64,000 bases of DNA from contig CAYVRN010000008.1 in assembly GCA_964453855.1 (NCBI GenBank), positions 1-64,000 on the forward strand. Direction: 5' to 3'. The notes under the pieces are model-generated. The model was not told where the DNA came from and made no database searches. It was given only the letters and a program-made list of their open reading frames with translations. The first letter of the stretch is position 1. The number at the start of each line of letters is the position of its first letter. The position numbers and the translations under genes were made by a program. This document shows, piece after piece, positions 51,361-58,299 of the stretch. The stretch is from JASMHC01 sp964453855. Lineage in GTDB: Bacteria; Pseudomonadota; Alphaproteobacteria; Rhodobacterales; Rhodobacteraceae.

Positions 51361-52182
51361 ATGCCCGAGATTTCTCTTCTGCTGTCGATGTTGATCACTC
51401 TTCTTTTCATCGGCGCCTTCGCAGGCGTTTTGGCCGGGCTGCTTGGCGTTGGCGGCGGCATCGTTCTGGTGCCAGCCTTTTACTACGCCTTCGAAACGCT
51501 GGGGTACGGAGGTGCGCAATTGATGCAGGTGTGTCTTGCCACATCGCTGGCCACCATCATCGTCACGTCTGTGCGTTCGGTTCTGAGCCACAACAAAAAA
51601 GGGGCGGTGGATTGGGAAATTCTGAAAACATGGGCCCCGGGTATCGCTGTGGGGGCGATTTTGGGTATGTCCGTGGCGGCTTCGTTACGGTCGCAAAGTC
51701 TTCAAGTTTTGTTTGGCTGCTTGGCCATCATCATCGGCAGCTACCTTCTGTTTGGCCGCTCGGAATGGCGGTTGGGGCAAGAGATGCCAAAGGGCCCTCG
51801 CAAGTTTGTTCTTTCCCCGCTCGTGGGTTTTCTGTCGGTCCTGATGGGCATCGGTGGTGGCAGTTTTGGCGTGCCTTTGATGACCCTTTTCAATACCCCC
51901 ATTCATAGGGCAGTGGCCACGGCCGCAGGCTTTGGCGTCGTGATTGCGGTGCCCTCTGTCATCGGGTTCCTGTTCATGGACGTCGGCGTGGAAAGCCGTC
52001 CTCCGTATACCATTGGCGCAGTCAATCTGATTGCCTTTGCCGTGATTATTTCCATGACGCTGATCACCACGCCCTTGGGCGTGAAGATTGCGCATGCGAT
52101 GGACCCGAAACCGCTAAAGCGGGTGTTTGGGGGGTTTCTTGTGTTGGTTGCAGTCAACATGCTGTTCAAGGCGCTGGGGTGA
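51361..52182 (+). CDS. TauE/SafE family membrane transporter
   Basis: This 273-residue membrane protein has the family pattern of two repeats, each with a Gly-rich motif (AGLLGVGGGIVLVPAFYY near the start and GIGGGSFGVPLMTL in the middle), and about eight hydrophobic segments. Relatives export sulfite, sulfoacetate or other organic anions. The start at 51361 fits the family; an ATG five codons earlier is possible. A 2-oxoglutarate oxygenase gene overlaps its stop by four bases (GTGA), suggesting a joint function. Confidence 0.88.
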   Translation: MPEISLLLSMLITLLFIGAFAGVLAGLLGVGGGIVLVPAFYYAFETLGYGGAQLMQVCLATSLATIIVTSVRSVLSHNKKGAVDWEILKTWAPGIAVGAILGMSVAASLRSQSLQVLFGCLAIIIGSYLLFGRSEWRLGQEMPKGPRKFVLSPLVGFLSVLMGIGGGSFGVPLMTLFNTPIHRAVATAAGFGVVIAVPSVIGFLFMDVGVESRPPYTIGAVNLIAFAVIISMTLITTPLGVKIAHAMDPKPLKRVFGGFLVLVAVNMLFKALG

Positions 52183-52958
52183 GGGGTGACTTCTTCAAAA
52201 ATGGCGTGGCCGTTTACGATGCGGCACCCGAAGTCTGCCGCTGGGCCGAGGCTGCGTTAAATCTGTCCCATGACGCGCTTTTGAATCCAGAGTTGCGGGA
52301 CAAGTGGCTGGTCTGTCAGGGCACGTGGTTTGTTGGCGTTGATGCGCTGCCAACGGGGCCAGAAGGGCAGGCGGGTGATGTGCCGCTGGGCGGTCCCGTT
52401 GCCGACGATCTGACAGCATATGCAGGGGATGTATTCCCTTTGCATCCGGCCCAGTTGTCGGTCGTATATCCGGGCTATCCCAAGCCGCGCGAGGGCGAAA
52501 CCGAGGCGGCGTTCCGCTATCGCAAGACCCGTGACGCCGCGCATGTTGACGGGTTGCACGCGACCGGAGCAAACCGGCGACGACATCTTGGCGAATATCA
52601 TGCCTATATCCTTGGATTGCCGCTCAATCACAGTGATCGTGATGCCAGTCCCTTGGTGGTTTGGCAGGGAAGTCACCGGATATTTCAGGACATGTTCCGC
52701 GATCAGCTAGGTGATCTGGCGCCAAAAGACTGGCCGTCGGTTGATTTTACGGACATCTATCAGCAGACACGCAAGCGCGTTTTCGATGAATGTGAGCGTG
52801 TGGAAATCCTAGCACAGCCAGGACAGGCGGTGGTGATGCACCGCATGAGCCTGCACGGTGTTGCGCCTTGGGCGGCCGGTGATAATCCGCTTGGACGACG
52901 TATCGCCTATTTTCGGCCCGTGTTTCCTGATCCGCAAAGCTGGCTGACCACCCCCTAG
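52179..52958 (+). CDS. Phytanoyl-CoA dioxygenase (PhyH)-like protein
   Basis: The 259 residues fit the PhyH group of Fe(II)/2-oxoglutarate oxygenases. A likely metal-binding His-x-Asp is in RDAAHVDGLH (residue about 120), and the distal His in HRMSLHGVAPW, followed by an Arg in GRRIAYFRP for 2-oxoglutarate. The GTG start overlaps the TauE/SafE stop. The substrate is unknown; coupling to a TauE/SafE transporter hints at handling of a small organic acid. Confidence 0.8.
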   Translation: MRGDFFKNGVAVYDAAPEVCRWAEAALNLSHDALLNPELRDKWLVCQGTWFVGVDALPTGPEGQAGDVPLGGPVADDLTAYAGDVFPLHPAQLSVVYPGYPKPREGETEAAFRYRKTRDAAHVDGLHATGANRRRHLGEYHAYILGLPLNHSDRDASPLVVWQGSHRIFQDMFRDQLGDLAPKDWPSVDFTDIYQQTRKRVFDECERVEILAQPGQAVVMHRMSLHGVAPWAAGDNPLGRRIAYFRPVFPDPQSWLTTP

Positions 52959-53117
52959 GCGTGCCCAAAATGATTGAATTGGAAACGATCATGAGTTTCT
53001 GAGGGTCATTGTTGGGTTTACTAGTGCAATCAAGCCGCGCGCATTCATAACTCTACCCAAGATGTTTTGTATTTGTTAACCTGCCCGAAGGCATCAGGGT
53101 GGATTTCGGGGGGTGCC

Positions 53118-53951
53118 ATGTTGGTTTTATCGGCAATCGCCGGTCTTGTACTGCTTGGTATTGCATTTGACGTGTTCAATTTTGAAGGCGCTCTGGATGG
53201 TATTTTGCCAGACAGTTTTGACGACTTTTCCTCTGATGACGATCCGCACTCCGCCGAAAGTGAGCCTGACACCATCACAGGCAGCGACACAGATGACGTG
53301 ATCCGTTCGACGTCCTCGGACGAAGAAATCTTTGCCGGAGCGGGTGAAGACACCATCGACGCAGACGCGGGCTTTGATCTGGTCATGGGCGGGGACGGCT
53401 CGGATGTGATCGATGGCGGCAATGGCGACGACACCCTTTTGGGCGAAGAGGGCAGTGATCTGATCCTTGGTCGGGCCGGCAATGACTTTCTGGAAGGCGG
53501 CGCCGGTGCCGACACAATGCGCGGCGGTTTGGGCGACGATTTGATTCTCGGTGTGCGAGACAGCGCTTACGATCTGTTTTTTGACCGACAGGATATTTTC
53601 GATCCGGATACCTTAGTTGGCGGCGAAGGCACCGACACAATCATCGCGGGCTCGGGTGATCTTATTCGCGGTGGCGAAGGTGACGATGTTTTGACACTCG
53701 GGTCCTGGATTGATCCGAACAATCCGGTGCGGGTGGATGAATACGAAGCGGGATCAGATGCCTTGGTCGTCCTGATCCCCGAGGATTATTCCGGGGCAGG
53801 GACGATCACGATTGATCACTATGACGGGGTTCGCCACTCGGGCACTGTTTATCTGGACGGCACGCGTGTTGCGGAAGTCGAAGGGGGCGGTGACCAAAAT
53901 GCGTTACGCGCGCATCAGATCACCGTCGTACGCACCGGTTATTTCAACTAG
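53118..53951 (+). CDS. Short RTX (hemolysin-type calcium-binding) repeat protein with N-terminal membrane segment
   Basis: This 277-residue protein starts with a hydrophobic segment (MLVLSAIAGLVLLGIAFDVF) and an acidic region. It then has about seven Gly/Asp nonapeptide repeats of RTX type (GGDGSDVID, GGNGDDTLL, GGAGADTMR, GGEGDDVLT), which wrap calcium in a beta roll. The last 90 residues are non-repetitive (YDGVRHSGTVYLDGTRV). The usual RTX proteins are C-terminally secreted by type I systems; none is nearby, and the N-terminal helix suggests anchoring instead. The start at 53118 is preferred to a TTG upstream. Confidence 0.85.
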   Translation: MLVLSAIAGLVLLGIAFDVFNFEGALDGILPDSFDDFSSDDDPHSAESEPDTITGSDTDDVIRSTSSDEEIFAGAGEDTIDADAGFDLVMGGDGSDVIDGGNGDDTLLGEEGSDLILGRAGNDFLEGGAGADTMRGGLGDDLILGVRDSAYDLFFDRQDIFDPDTLVGGEGTDTIIAGSGDLIRGGEGDDVLTLGSWIDPNNPVRVDEYEAGSDALVVLIPEDYSGAGTITIDHYDGVRHSGTVYLDGTRVAEVEGGGDQNALRAHQITVVRTGYFN

Positions 53952-53954
53952 GCT

Positions 53955-54179
53955 TTACCCAACTCTGGCCCGACGTCCACCGCGGCGCTTTCTAAGCTGG
54001 CCAGACCGTGCGGGCAGGTCGTTGAGGACGCTGGCACGCTCTTCGTTCGTCATGCGCCCCCAGCCTGCGATTTCCTCGATTGAACGATAGCACCCCGTGC
54101 AAATGCGCGCCTCGGGATGCACGACGCAAATTTTGACACAGGGGCTCTGTATCTCGTCTCGTTTCCAGATGTCGTCCAT
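53955..54179 (-). CDS. DUF1289 family cysteine-rich protein
   Basis: The 74-residue product has the DUF1289 pattern SPCVKICVVHPEARICTGCYRSIEEI, in parts: Cys at 14, 18, 27 and 30, enough to bind zinc or an Fe-S cluster, then EIAGWGRMTNEER. The C terminus is very basic (RKRRGGRRAR). Members have no proven function. Its ATG touches the ruvX stop, so it belongs to the ccmI-ruvX-DUF1289 minus-strand transcript. Confidence 0.92.
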   Translation of the reverse strand: MDDIWKRDEIQSPCVKICVVHPEARICTGCYRSIEEIAGWGRMTNEERASVLNDLPARSGQLRKRRGGRRARVG

Positions 54180-54655
54180 TATGCCTGCCGCCTCAAATAG
54201 CCCAACCGGTCTAAAGCTCCTTGCAGGATATATGAGGCCGCGACATGGTCGATGACCTCAGAGCGACGTTTTCGTGACGTATCAGCCTCAAGAAGCGCTC
54301 TTTCGGCGGCAACGGTCGATAAACGCTCGTCCCAATAGCTGATTGGAACTTCGGTCAACCGCGACAGGTTGCGGGCAAAAGCGCGGGTCGCCTGACAGCG
54401 TGGTCCCTCGGTGCCGTCCATGTTGCGCGGCAGTCCCAGAACCAATCCGCCGATGCTACGCGCGTTGCAAATGGCCAGCAGCTTTTCGGCGTCAACGGTG
54501 AACTTCTTGCGCTTTATGGTTTCAAGCGGAGTAGCAACGGACAAAAAAGTATCGCTGACCGCCACGCCAATGGTGACCGTCCCCAAATCCAGCCCTGCAA
54601 TGGCCTTCATCTGCGGAAGCGACGTTGCGAACTCTTCGAAGTCGTCGAAGATCAT
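54179..54655 (-). CDS. ruvX: Putative pre-16S rRNA / Holliday junction nuclease
   Basis: This 158-residue YqgF-family RNase H-fold nuclease matures 16S rRNA ends and was first proposed as a Holliday junction resolvase. It has GLDLGTVTIGVAVSD with the first catalytic Asp, GLVLGLPRNMDGTEG, YWDERLSTVAAERALLE and the final IDHVAASYILQGALD. The start overlaps the ccmI stop by four bases. Confidence 0.94.
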   Translation of the reverse strand: MIFDDFEEFATSLPQMKAIAGLDLGTVTIGVAVSDTFLSVATPLETIKRKKFTVDAEKLLAICNARSIGGLVLGLPRNMDGTEGPRCQATRAFARNLSRLTEVPISYWDERLSTVAAERALLEADTSRKRRSEVIDHVAASYILQGALDRLGYLRRQA

Positions 54656-55878
54656 TCAGTCACTCCGGCGCGCTGGGCACCTGCACGCACTTGTTCCAAA
54701 CCAGCCGGATCAGAGGCAAACACCGCCTGAGCCTCTGCCCAGATCGCGCGTGCTTGATCTGTGTCGCCCAGAATACCCAAGGCCGAGATCAATTGTGCCC
54801 ATTCCGTCGCCGAACCGCCCTCGCTGGCGAGACGATCCGACAGGCGTTGAACCATTCCGCGGATCATGGCCTGTTGGTCTTCGGCGTCCATTTCGCCGGC
54901 CGCAGCGATATCTTCGGCGCTTGGACCGGCAATCGGGGCCACCTGTGGCAATTCATAGTCCACGCCTGCCCATGCCGCCGCATCCATGATTTGCGAGCGG
55001 ATCGGTGCAATCCAAGGCGCATTCTCGGGCCCTTCGTTCAGCAATTCACGCCACACCCTGAAGGTCACATCTGGGCGACCCGTTTGTGCCATTAACAAGC
55101 CCATATAGTACCGTGCGACTGGGTGTTTCTCGTCCATACGTAAGGCGCGCGTCAAAGCGGCTTCCGCTTCCGGAGAGACATAACCGTCCGCAGCAAGGAT
55201 CAGCAATTCACCCAGAGTGACATAGTCTTCGACTGTCACATCAGCGCCTTTGACCTCAATCAGGCGAGCTTGTGCATTATAAGCGGCGGTAAAGTTACCC
55301 AAGCGCGCTTCATTCGACGCCAGCAACGTTAGCCCCTGAATGTCGTCCGGATTGTTGGCCACCGCCTGACGCAGCTTCTCGATCAGTTCAAGCACATCGG
55401 CGGGGAACCCATTGTCCGCAGGCAGGTTCGGCAAGCCGCTTTCGATATCCGCCTGAGTCGGTCTGTTTTCTCGGATGTCCTGTGCTTCGGCAATCCGGAA
55501 CTTGATTCCGTAATCCCCGTATCCCGGCGCGCCAAGCTGCCAGTACACACCCAAAGCGCCCCCGATGCACACCACGGCAATCACCAGCACGACCAGTGGC
55601 GATCGTCCGGCGCCGGAATCTCCTGACTGCTCAACCTCTTTCAGCTTGGCATCCGCGGCCAAAATCTTGCGCGAAATCTCGGTTCGGGCACGTTCTGCAT
55701 CCTCGACGCTGACAATGCCGCGTTCCAGATCCCGATCCACCTCTTTCAGCTGGTCTTGGTAGACACGCAGGTCATAGGCGGCGGGGTGCTCATCGGTCTT
55801 TCCACCGACAAGCAGCGCGCGCGCCATAAAAAGCGCAACGACAAGCGCGATGGCTACTGAAATGATCCAAAACGTCAT
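54652..55878 (-). CDS. ccmI: Cytochrome c biogenesis protein CcmI
   Basis: CcmI holds apocytochrome c for heme attachment at the membrane. The 408-residue protein has a first membrane helix (FWIISVAIALVVALFMARALL), a cytoplasmic leucine-zipper-like loop (AYDLRVYQDQLKEVDRDLERG), a second helix (LVVLVIAVVCIGGALGVYW), and a periplasmic TPR domain (about 170-400). The DNA upstream leads to the divergent sox operon. Other ccm genes are not in the window. Confidence 0.94.
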   Translation of the reverse strand: MTFWIISVAIALVVALFMARALLVGGKTDEHPAAYDLRVYQDQLKEVDRDLERGIVSVEDAERARTEISRKILAADAKLKEVEQSGDSGAGRSPLVVLVIAVVCIGGALGVYWQLGAPGYGDYGIKFRIAEAQDIRENRPTQADIESGLPNLPADNGFPADVLELIEKLRQAVANNPDDIQGLTLLASNEARLGNFTAAYNAQARLIEVKGADVTVEDYVTLGELLILAADGYVSPEAEAALTRALRMDEKHPVARYYMGLLMAQTGRPDVTFRVWRELLNEGPENAPWIAPIRSQIMDAAAWAGVDYELPQVAPIAGPSAEDIAAAGEMDAEDQQAMIRGMVQRLSDRLASEGGSATEWAQLISALGILGDTDQARAIWAEAQAVFASDPAGLEQVRAGAQRAGVTE

Positions 55879-55977
55879 ATGCGCTCCTCAGGATGTTTCG
55901 CCTAGATGTAGTCGTCCGGACCTCGGGAAAAAAGGGGAAATGTCAGATTGAGTTCCACATGTCGCAACTGCGTGGTT

Positions 55978-56005
55978 TTGTGACGCTGTCAGTATCCGCT
56001 ATATA
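55978..56005 (+). promoter_or_regulatory. Probable promoter of the sox operon
   Basis: TTGTGA at 55978-55983 and TATATA at 56000-56005 are spaced by 16 bases, 50 bases before the soxB start. This is the best promoter match in the 177-base ccmI-soxB spacer. Confidence 0.45.
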
Positions 56006-56055
56006 TGCGAATAGGTCCAAACCAGATCCACACCGCCAAAACGGATTCGATGCCT

Positions 56056-57300
56056 ATGAAACGCTATTCAGTTTTCGCTGTTGCTCGTGAAGCAGCCCGC
56101 TACCACACCGGTTGGGAACGCGCCTGGCGCAGCCCCGAGCCAAAGAAAAAATACGACGTCGTCATCATTGGTGCCGGCGGACATGGTCTGGCAACGGCCT
56201 ATTATCTTGGCAAGAACTACGGCATCACCAATGTCGCCATCATTGAAAAAGGCTGGCTGGGCGGCGGTAACACGGGCCGGAACACAACGATCATCCGCTC
56301 GAACTACCTGCAGGACCCTTCGGCGGCGATCTATGAAAAAGCCCGCTCGCTTTATGAAACCATGTCGCAGGACTTGAACTACAACGTGATGTTCAGCCCG
56401 CGTGGAGTGATCATGCTGGCCCAAACCCAGCACGAGGTGCGCGGCTACGAGCGCACCGCCCACGCAAACGCTCTGCAAGGGGTGGCGACGGAATTCATCA
56501 GCCCGCAGCGTGTGAAAGAGATCGTGCCGATTATCAATCTGCATGGCCCCCGCTATCCGGTACTGGGCGGACTTTGGCAGCCGCGCGGCGGCACTGCGCG
56601 TCACGATGCGGTTGCATGGGGCTATGCCCGCGCCTGTTCCGACATGGGCATGGACATCATCCAGAAATGTGAAGTCACGGGCATCCGCACCGCAGACGGC
56701 AAAGTCGTGGGCGTTGACACCACCAAAGGCGCGATTGATTGCGACAAAATCGGCGGCGTCGTGGCAGGCCACTCGGCTGATCTGGCGAAAATGGCGGGCT
56801 TCCGCCTGCCAATGGAATCCGTCGCCCTTCAGGCGCTCGTGTCCGAGCCGATCAAACCCTGTATGGACGTGGTCGTCATGGCCAACACCGTCCACGGCTA
56901 CATGAGCCAATCCGATAAGGGCGAAATGGTCATCGGCGGCGGCACAGACGGCTACAACAACTACACCCAGCGTGGCAGCTTCCACCATATCGAGGAAACC
57001 GTCCGCGCCCTGATTGAAACCTTCCCGATGGTTTCGCGCCTGAAAATGCTGCGCCAATGGGGCGGTATCGTGGATGTAACAGGCGACCGCTCGCCCATCA
57101 TCTCGGCCACACCGATCAAGGGTATGTTCGTCAACTGCGGCTGGGGCACCGGCGGCTTCAAAGCTATTCCGGGGTCCGGCTGGGCCATGGCGGAACTAAT
57201 GGCCAAGGGGCATTCCCCCCTGACCGAAGAGTTCAGCATGTGGCGCTTTAAAGAGGGTAAATTCATCGACGAGAGTGTGGCTGCTGGGGTGGCTCACTGA
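56056..57300 (+). CDS. soxB: Sarcosine oxidase subunit beta
   Basis: The beta subunit of heterotetrameric sarcosine oxidase binds FAD and covalent FMN and oxidises sarcosine to glycine. Its 414 residues begin KRYSVFAVAREAARYH and have the FAD fold (VVIIGAGGHGLATAYYLG), WLGGGNTGRNTTIIRSNYL, the FMN-linking His in GGTARHDAV, and DVTGDRSPIISATPI. The ATG at 56056 is taken; one two codons earlier is equally possible. The usual soxD does not follow directly: a small opposing ORF and a TfoX-like gene intervene. Confidence 0.95.
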   Translation: MKRYSVFAVAREAARYHTGWERAWRSPEPKKKYDVVIIGAGGHGLATAYYLGKNYGITNVAIIEKGWLGGGNTGRNTTIIRSNYLQDPSAAIYEKARSLYETMSQDLNYNVMFSPRGVIMLAQTQHEVRGYERTAHANALQGVATEFISPQRVKEIVPIINLHGPRYPVLGGLWQPRGGTARHDAVAWGYARACSDMGMDIIQKCEVTGIRTADGKVVGVDTTKGAIDCDKIGGVVAGHSADLAKMAGFRLPMESVALQALVSEPIKPCMDVVVMANTVHGYMSQSDKGEMVIGGGTDGYNNYTQRGSFHHIEETVRALIETFPMVSRLKMLRQWGGIVDVTGDRSPIISATPIKGMFVNCGWGTGGFKAIPGSGWAMAELMAKGHSPLTEEFSMWRFKEGKFIDESVAAGVAH

Positions 57301-57506
57301 TGGAAATTGTCGTGCAAACCGGATCGGATGTGCGCTTCGCTCATCCCCTGACGCGAGCGTTCCAGTTCGCGGTCGGTTTCGGTTTGTTTTTGGGTGCTTT
57401 GGTTAAAGTCGTGCTTCAAAAGCGTTGTCTTTTTCCGATGCTCATAGACTGCAATCGCAACACCCGCGAAAAATACCAAAGCGACAACGAGAACAATACT
57501 ATCCAT
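57294..57506 (-). CDS. Small single-helix membrane protein, hypothetical
   Basis: This 70-residue ORF on the opposite strand starts MDSIVLVVALVFFAGVAIAV, a good membrane helix, followed by a strongly charged tail (EHRKKTTLLKHDF, then ELERSRQGMS). It overlaps the soxB stop by seven bases and has no clear ribosome site. The hydrophobic/charged organisation looks more like a real small protein than the plus-strand frame here. Whether it is expressed is unproven. Confidence 0.45.
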   Translation of the reverse strand: MDSIVLVVALVFFAGVAIAVYEHRKKTTLLKHDFNQSTQKQTETDRELERSRQGMSEAHIRSGLHDNFHQ

Positions 57507-57552
57507 GCGTACAGCTTATGGATGAATGTTGCTTTTTCAAGGAAGGAAAACC

Positions 57553-57882
57553 ATGTCCTTCTCTGAAACCATAGCCGAAACCATGCGCGCCGATCTCGGC
57601 TTCCAGCCCGGCCTCGACGAAAAGAAGATGTTCGGCGGGCTGGCCTTCATGCTTCATGGCAACATGGTCTGCGGCGTCACCAAAGACGGTGCCATGTACC
57701 GTGTCGGCAAAACCCGCGAGGCCGAGGCTCTGGAACTGGGCGCCAGCCCACTTTCCTTCACCGGTCGCAAAATGGGCGGCATGGTCGAACTCGACAGCGG
57801 CAGCGTCAACGACGACGCCCTTCGTCAAAAACTCACTGAATTCTCGCTGGCGCATGCCGCCAGCCTTCCACCGAAAGGATAA
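57553..57882 (+). CDS. TfoX N-terminal domain protein
   Basis: The 109-residue protein matches the TfoX/Sxy N-terminal domain: MKKMFGGLAFML-type KKMFGGLAFMLHGNMVCGV, RVGKTREAEAL and SFTGRKMGGMVEL. In Gammaproteobacteria TfoX controls competence; stand-alone N domains have no defined role. An AAGGAAGG site precedes the ATG at 57553. It lies within the soxBDAG cluster and ends four bases before soxD, so it is likely co-transcribed. Confidence 0.88.
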   Translation: MSFSETIAETMRADLGFQPGLDEKKMFGGLAFMLHGNMVCGVTKDGAMYRVGKTREAEALELGASPLSFTGRKMGGMVELDSGSVNDDALRQKLTEFSLAHAASLPPKG

Positions 57883-57886
57883 AGCG

Positions 57887-58216
57887 ATGCTGATCCTAGA
57901 ATGCCCCTACTGTGGCGTAAAAGGCGAAGAAACCGAATTTCACGGCGGCGGCGAAGCGCATCTCAAGCGCTACGGCCCCGGCTCGGATGATGACCAGTTT
58001 CACGATTACCTCTTCGCCCGTGAAAACCCCAAAGGGGTCCACTTCGAACGCTGGCGCCACGTGAACGGCTGCGGCAAGTGGTTCCACGCCGCCCGCGATA
58101 CAATGACACTCGAGGTTTTCGGCACCTACACCGCCCAGACCTCGGACATCCCGCAAGAGATCAAAGACAAGGTTTCCGCCAAACACCCCGATTGGAAATG
58201 GCGCGAATTTTCCTGA
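57887..58216 (+). CDS. soxD: Sarcosine oxidase subunit delta
   Basis: SoxD is the small zinc-binding subunit. In the 109 residues the ligands match the structure of the heterotetramer: C6 and C9 in ECPYCG, H58 in WRHVNG and C62 in GCGKWFH, plus the family segment FARENPKGVHFERW. It follows the TfoX-like gene by four bases. Its stop is directly followed by a hairpin repeat and then soxA. Confidence 0.95.
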   Translation: MLILECPYCGVKGEETEFHGGGEAHLKRYGPGSDDDQFHDYLFARENPKGVHFERWRHVNGCGKWFHAARDTMTLEVFGTYTAQTSDIPQEIKDKVSAKHPDWKWREFS

Positions 58217-58268
58217 TCTTCTTCTTGGTCGAAATACTCCCGGGGGTCCGGGGGCAGGCAGCCCCCGG
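58217..58268 (+). repeat. Intergenic hairpin repeat, copy C
   Basis: TCTTCTTCTTGGTC then GAAATACTC, CCGGGGGT, and an eight-base stem CCGGGGGC/GCCCCCGG with loop AGGCA. It lies inside the sox operon between soxD and soxA, where it would reduce or tune read-through. Confidence 0.85.
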
Positions 58269-58299
58269 CACTCTCCGCCCGAAACAAAGGGTTTGAAAT

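Noticed and set aside
56068..57057. 329-codon minus-strand open frame inside soxB
   Set aside because: Fully antisense to soxB, His- and Ala-rich with no recognisable motif.
57300..57566. 88-codon plus-strand frame between soxB and the TfoX-like gene
   Set aside because: Its translation has no organised features, while the opposite strand encodes a clear membrane helix with charged tail; it also overlaps the TfoX ribosome site.
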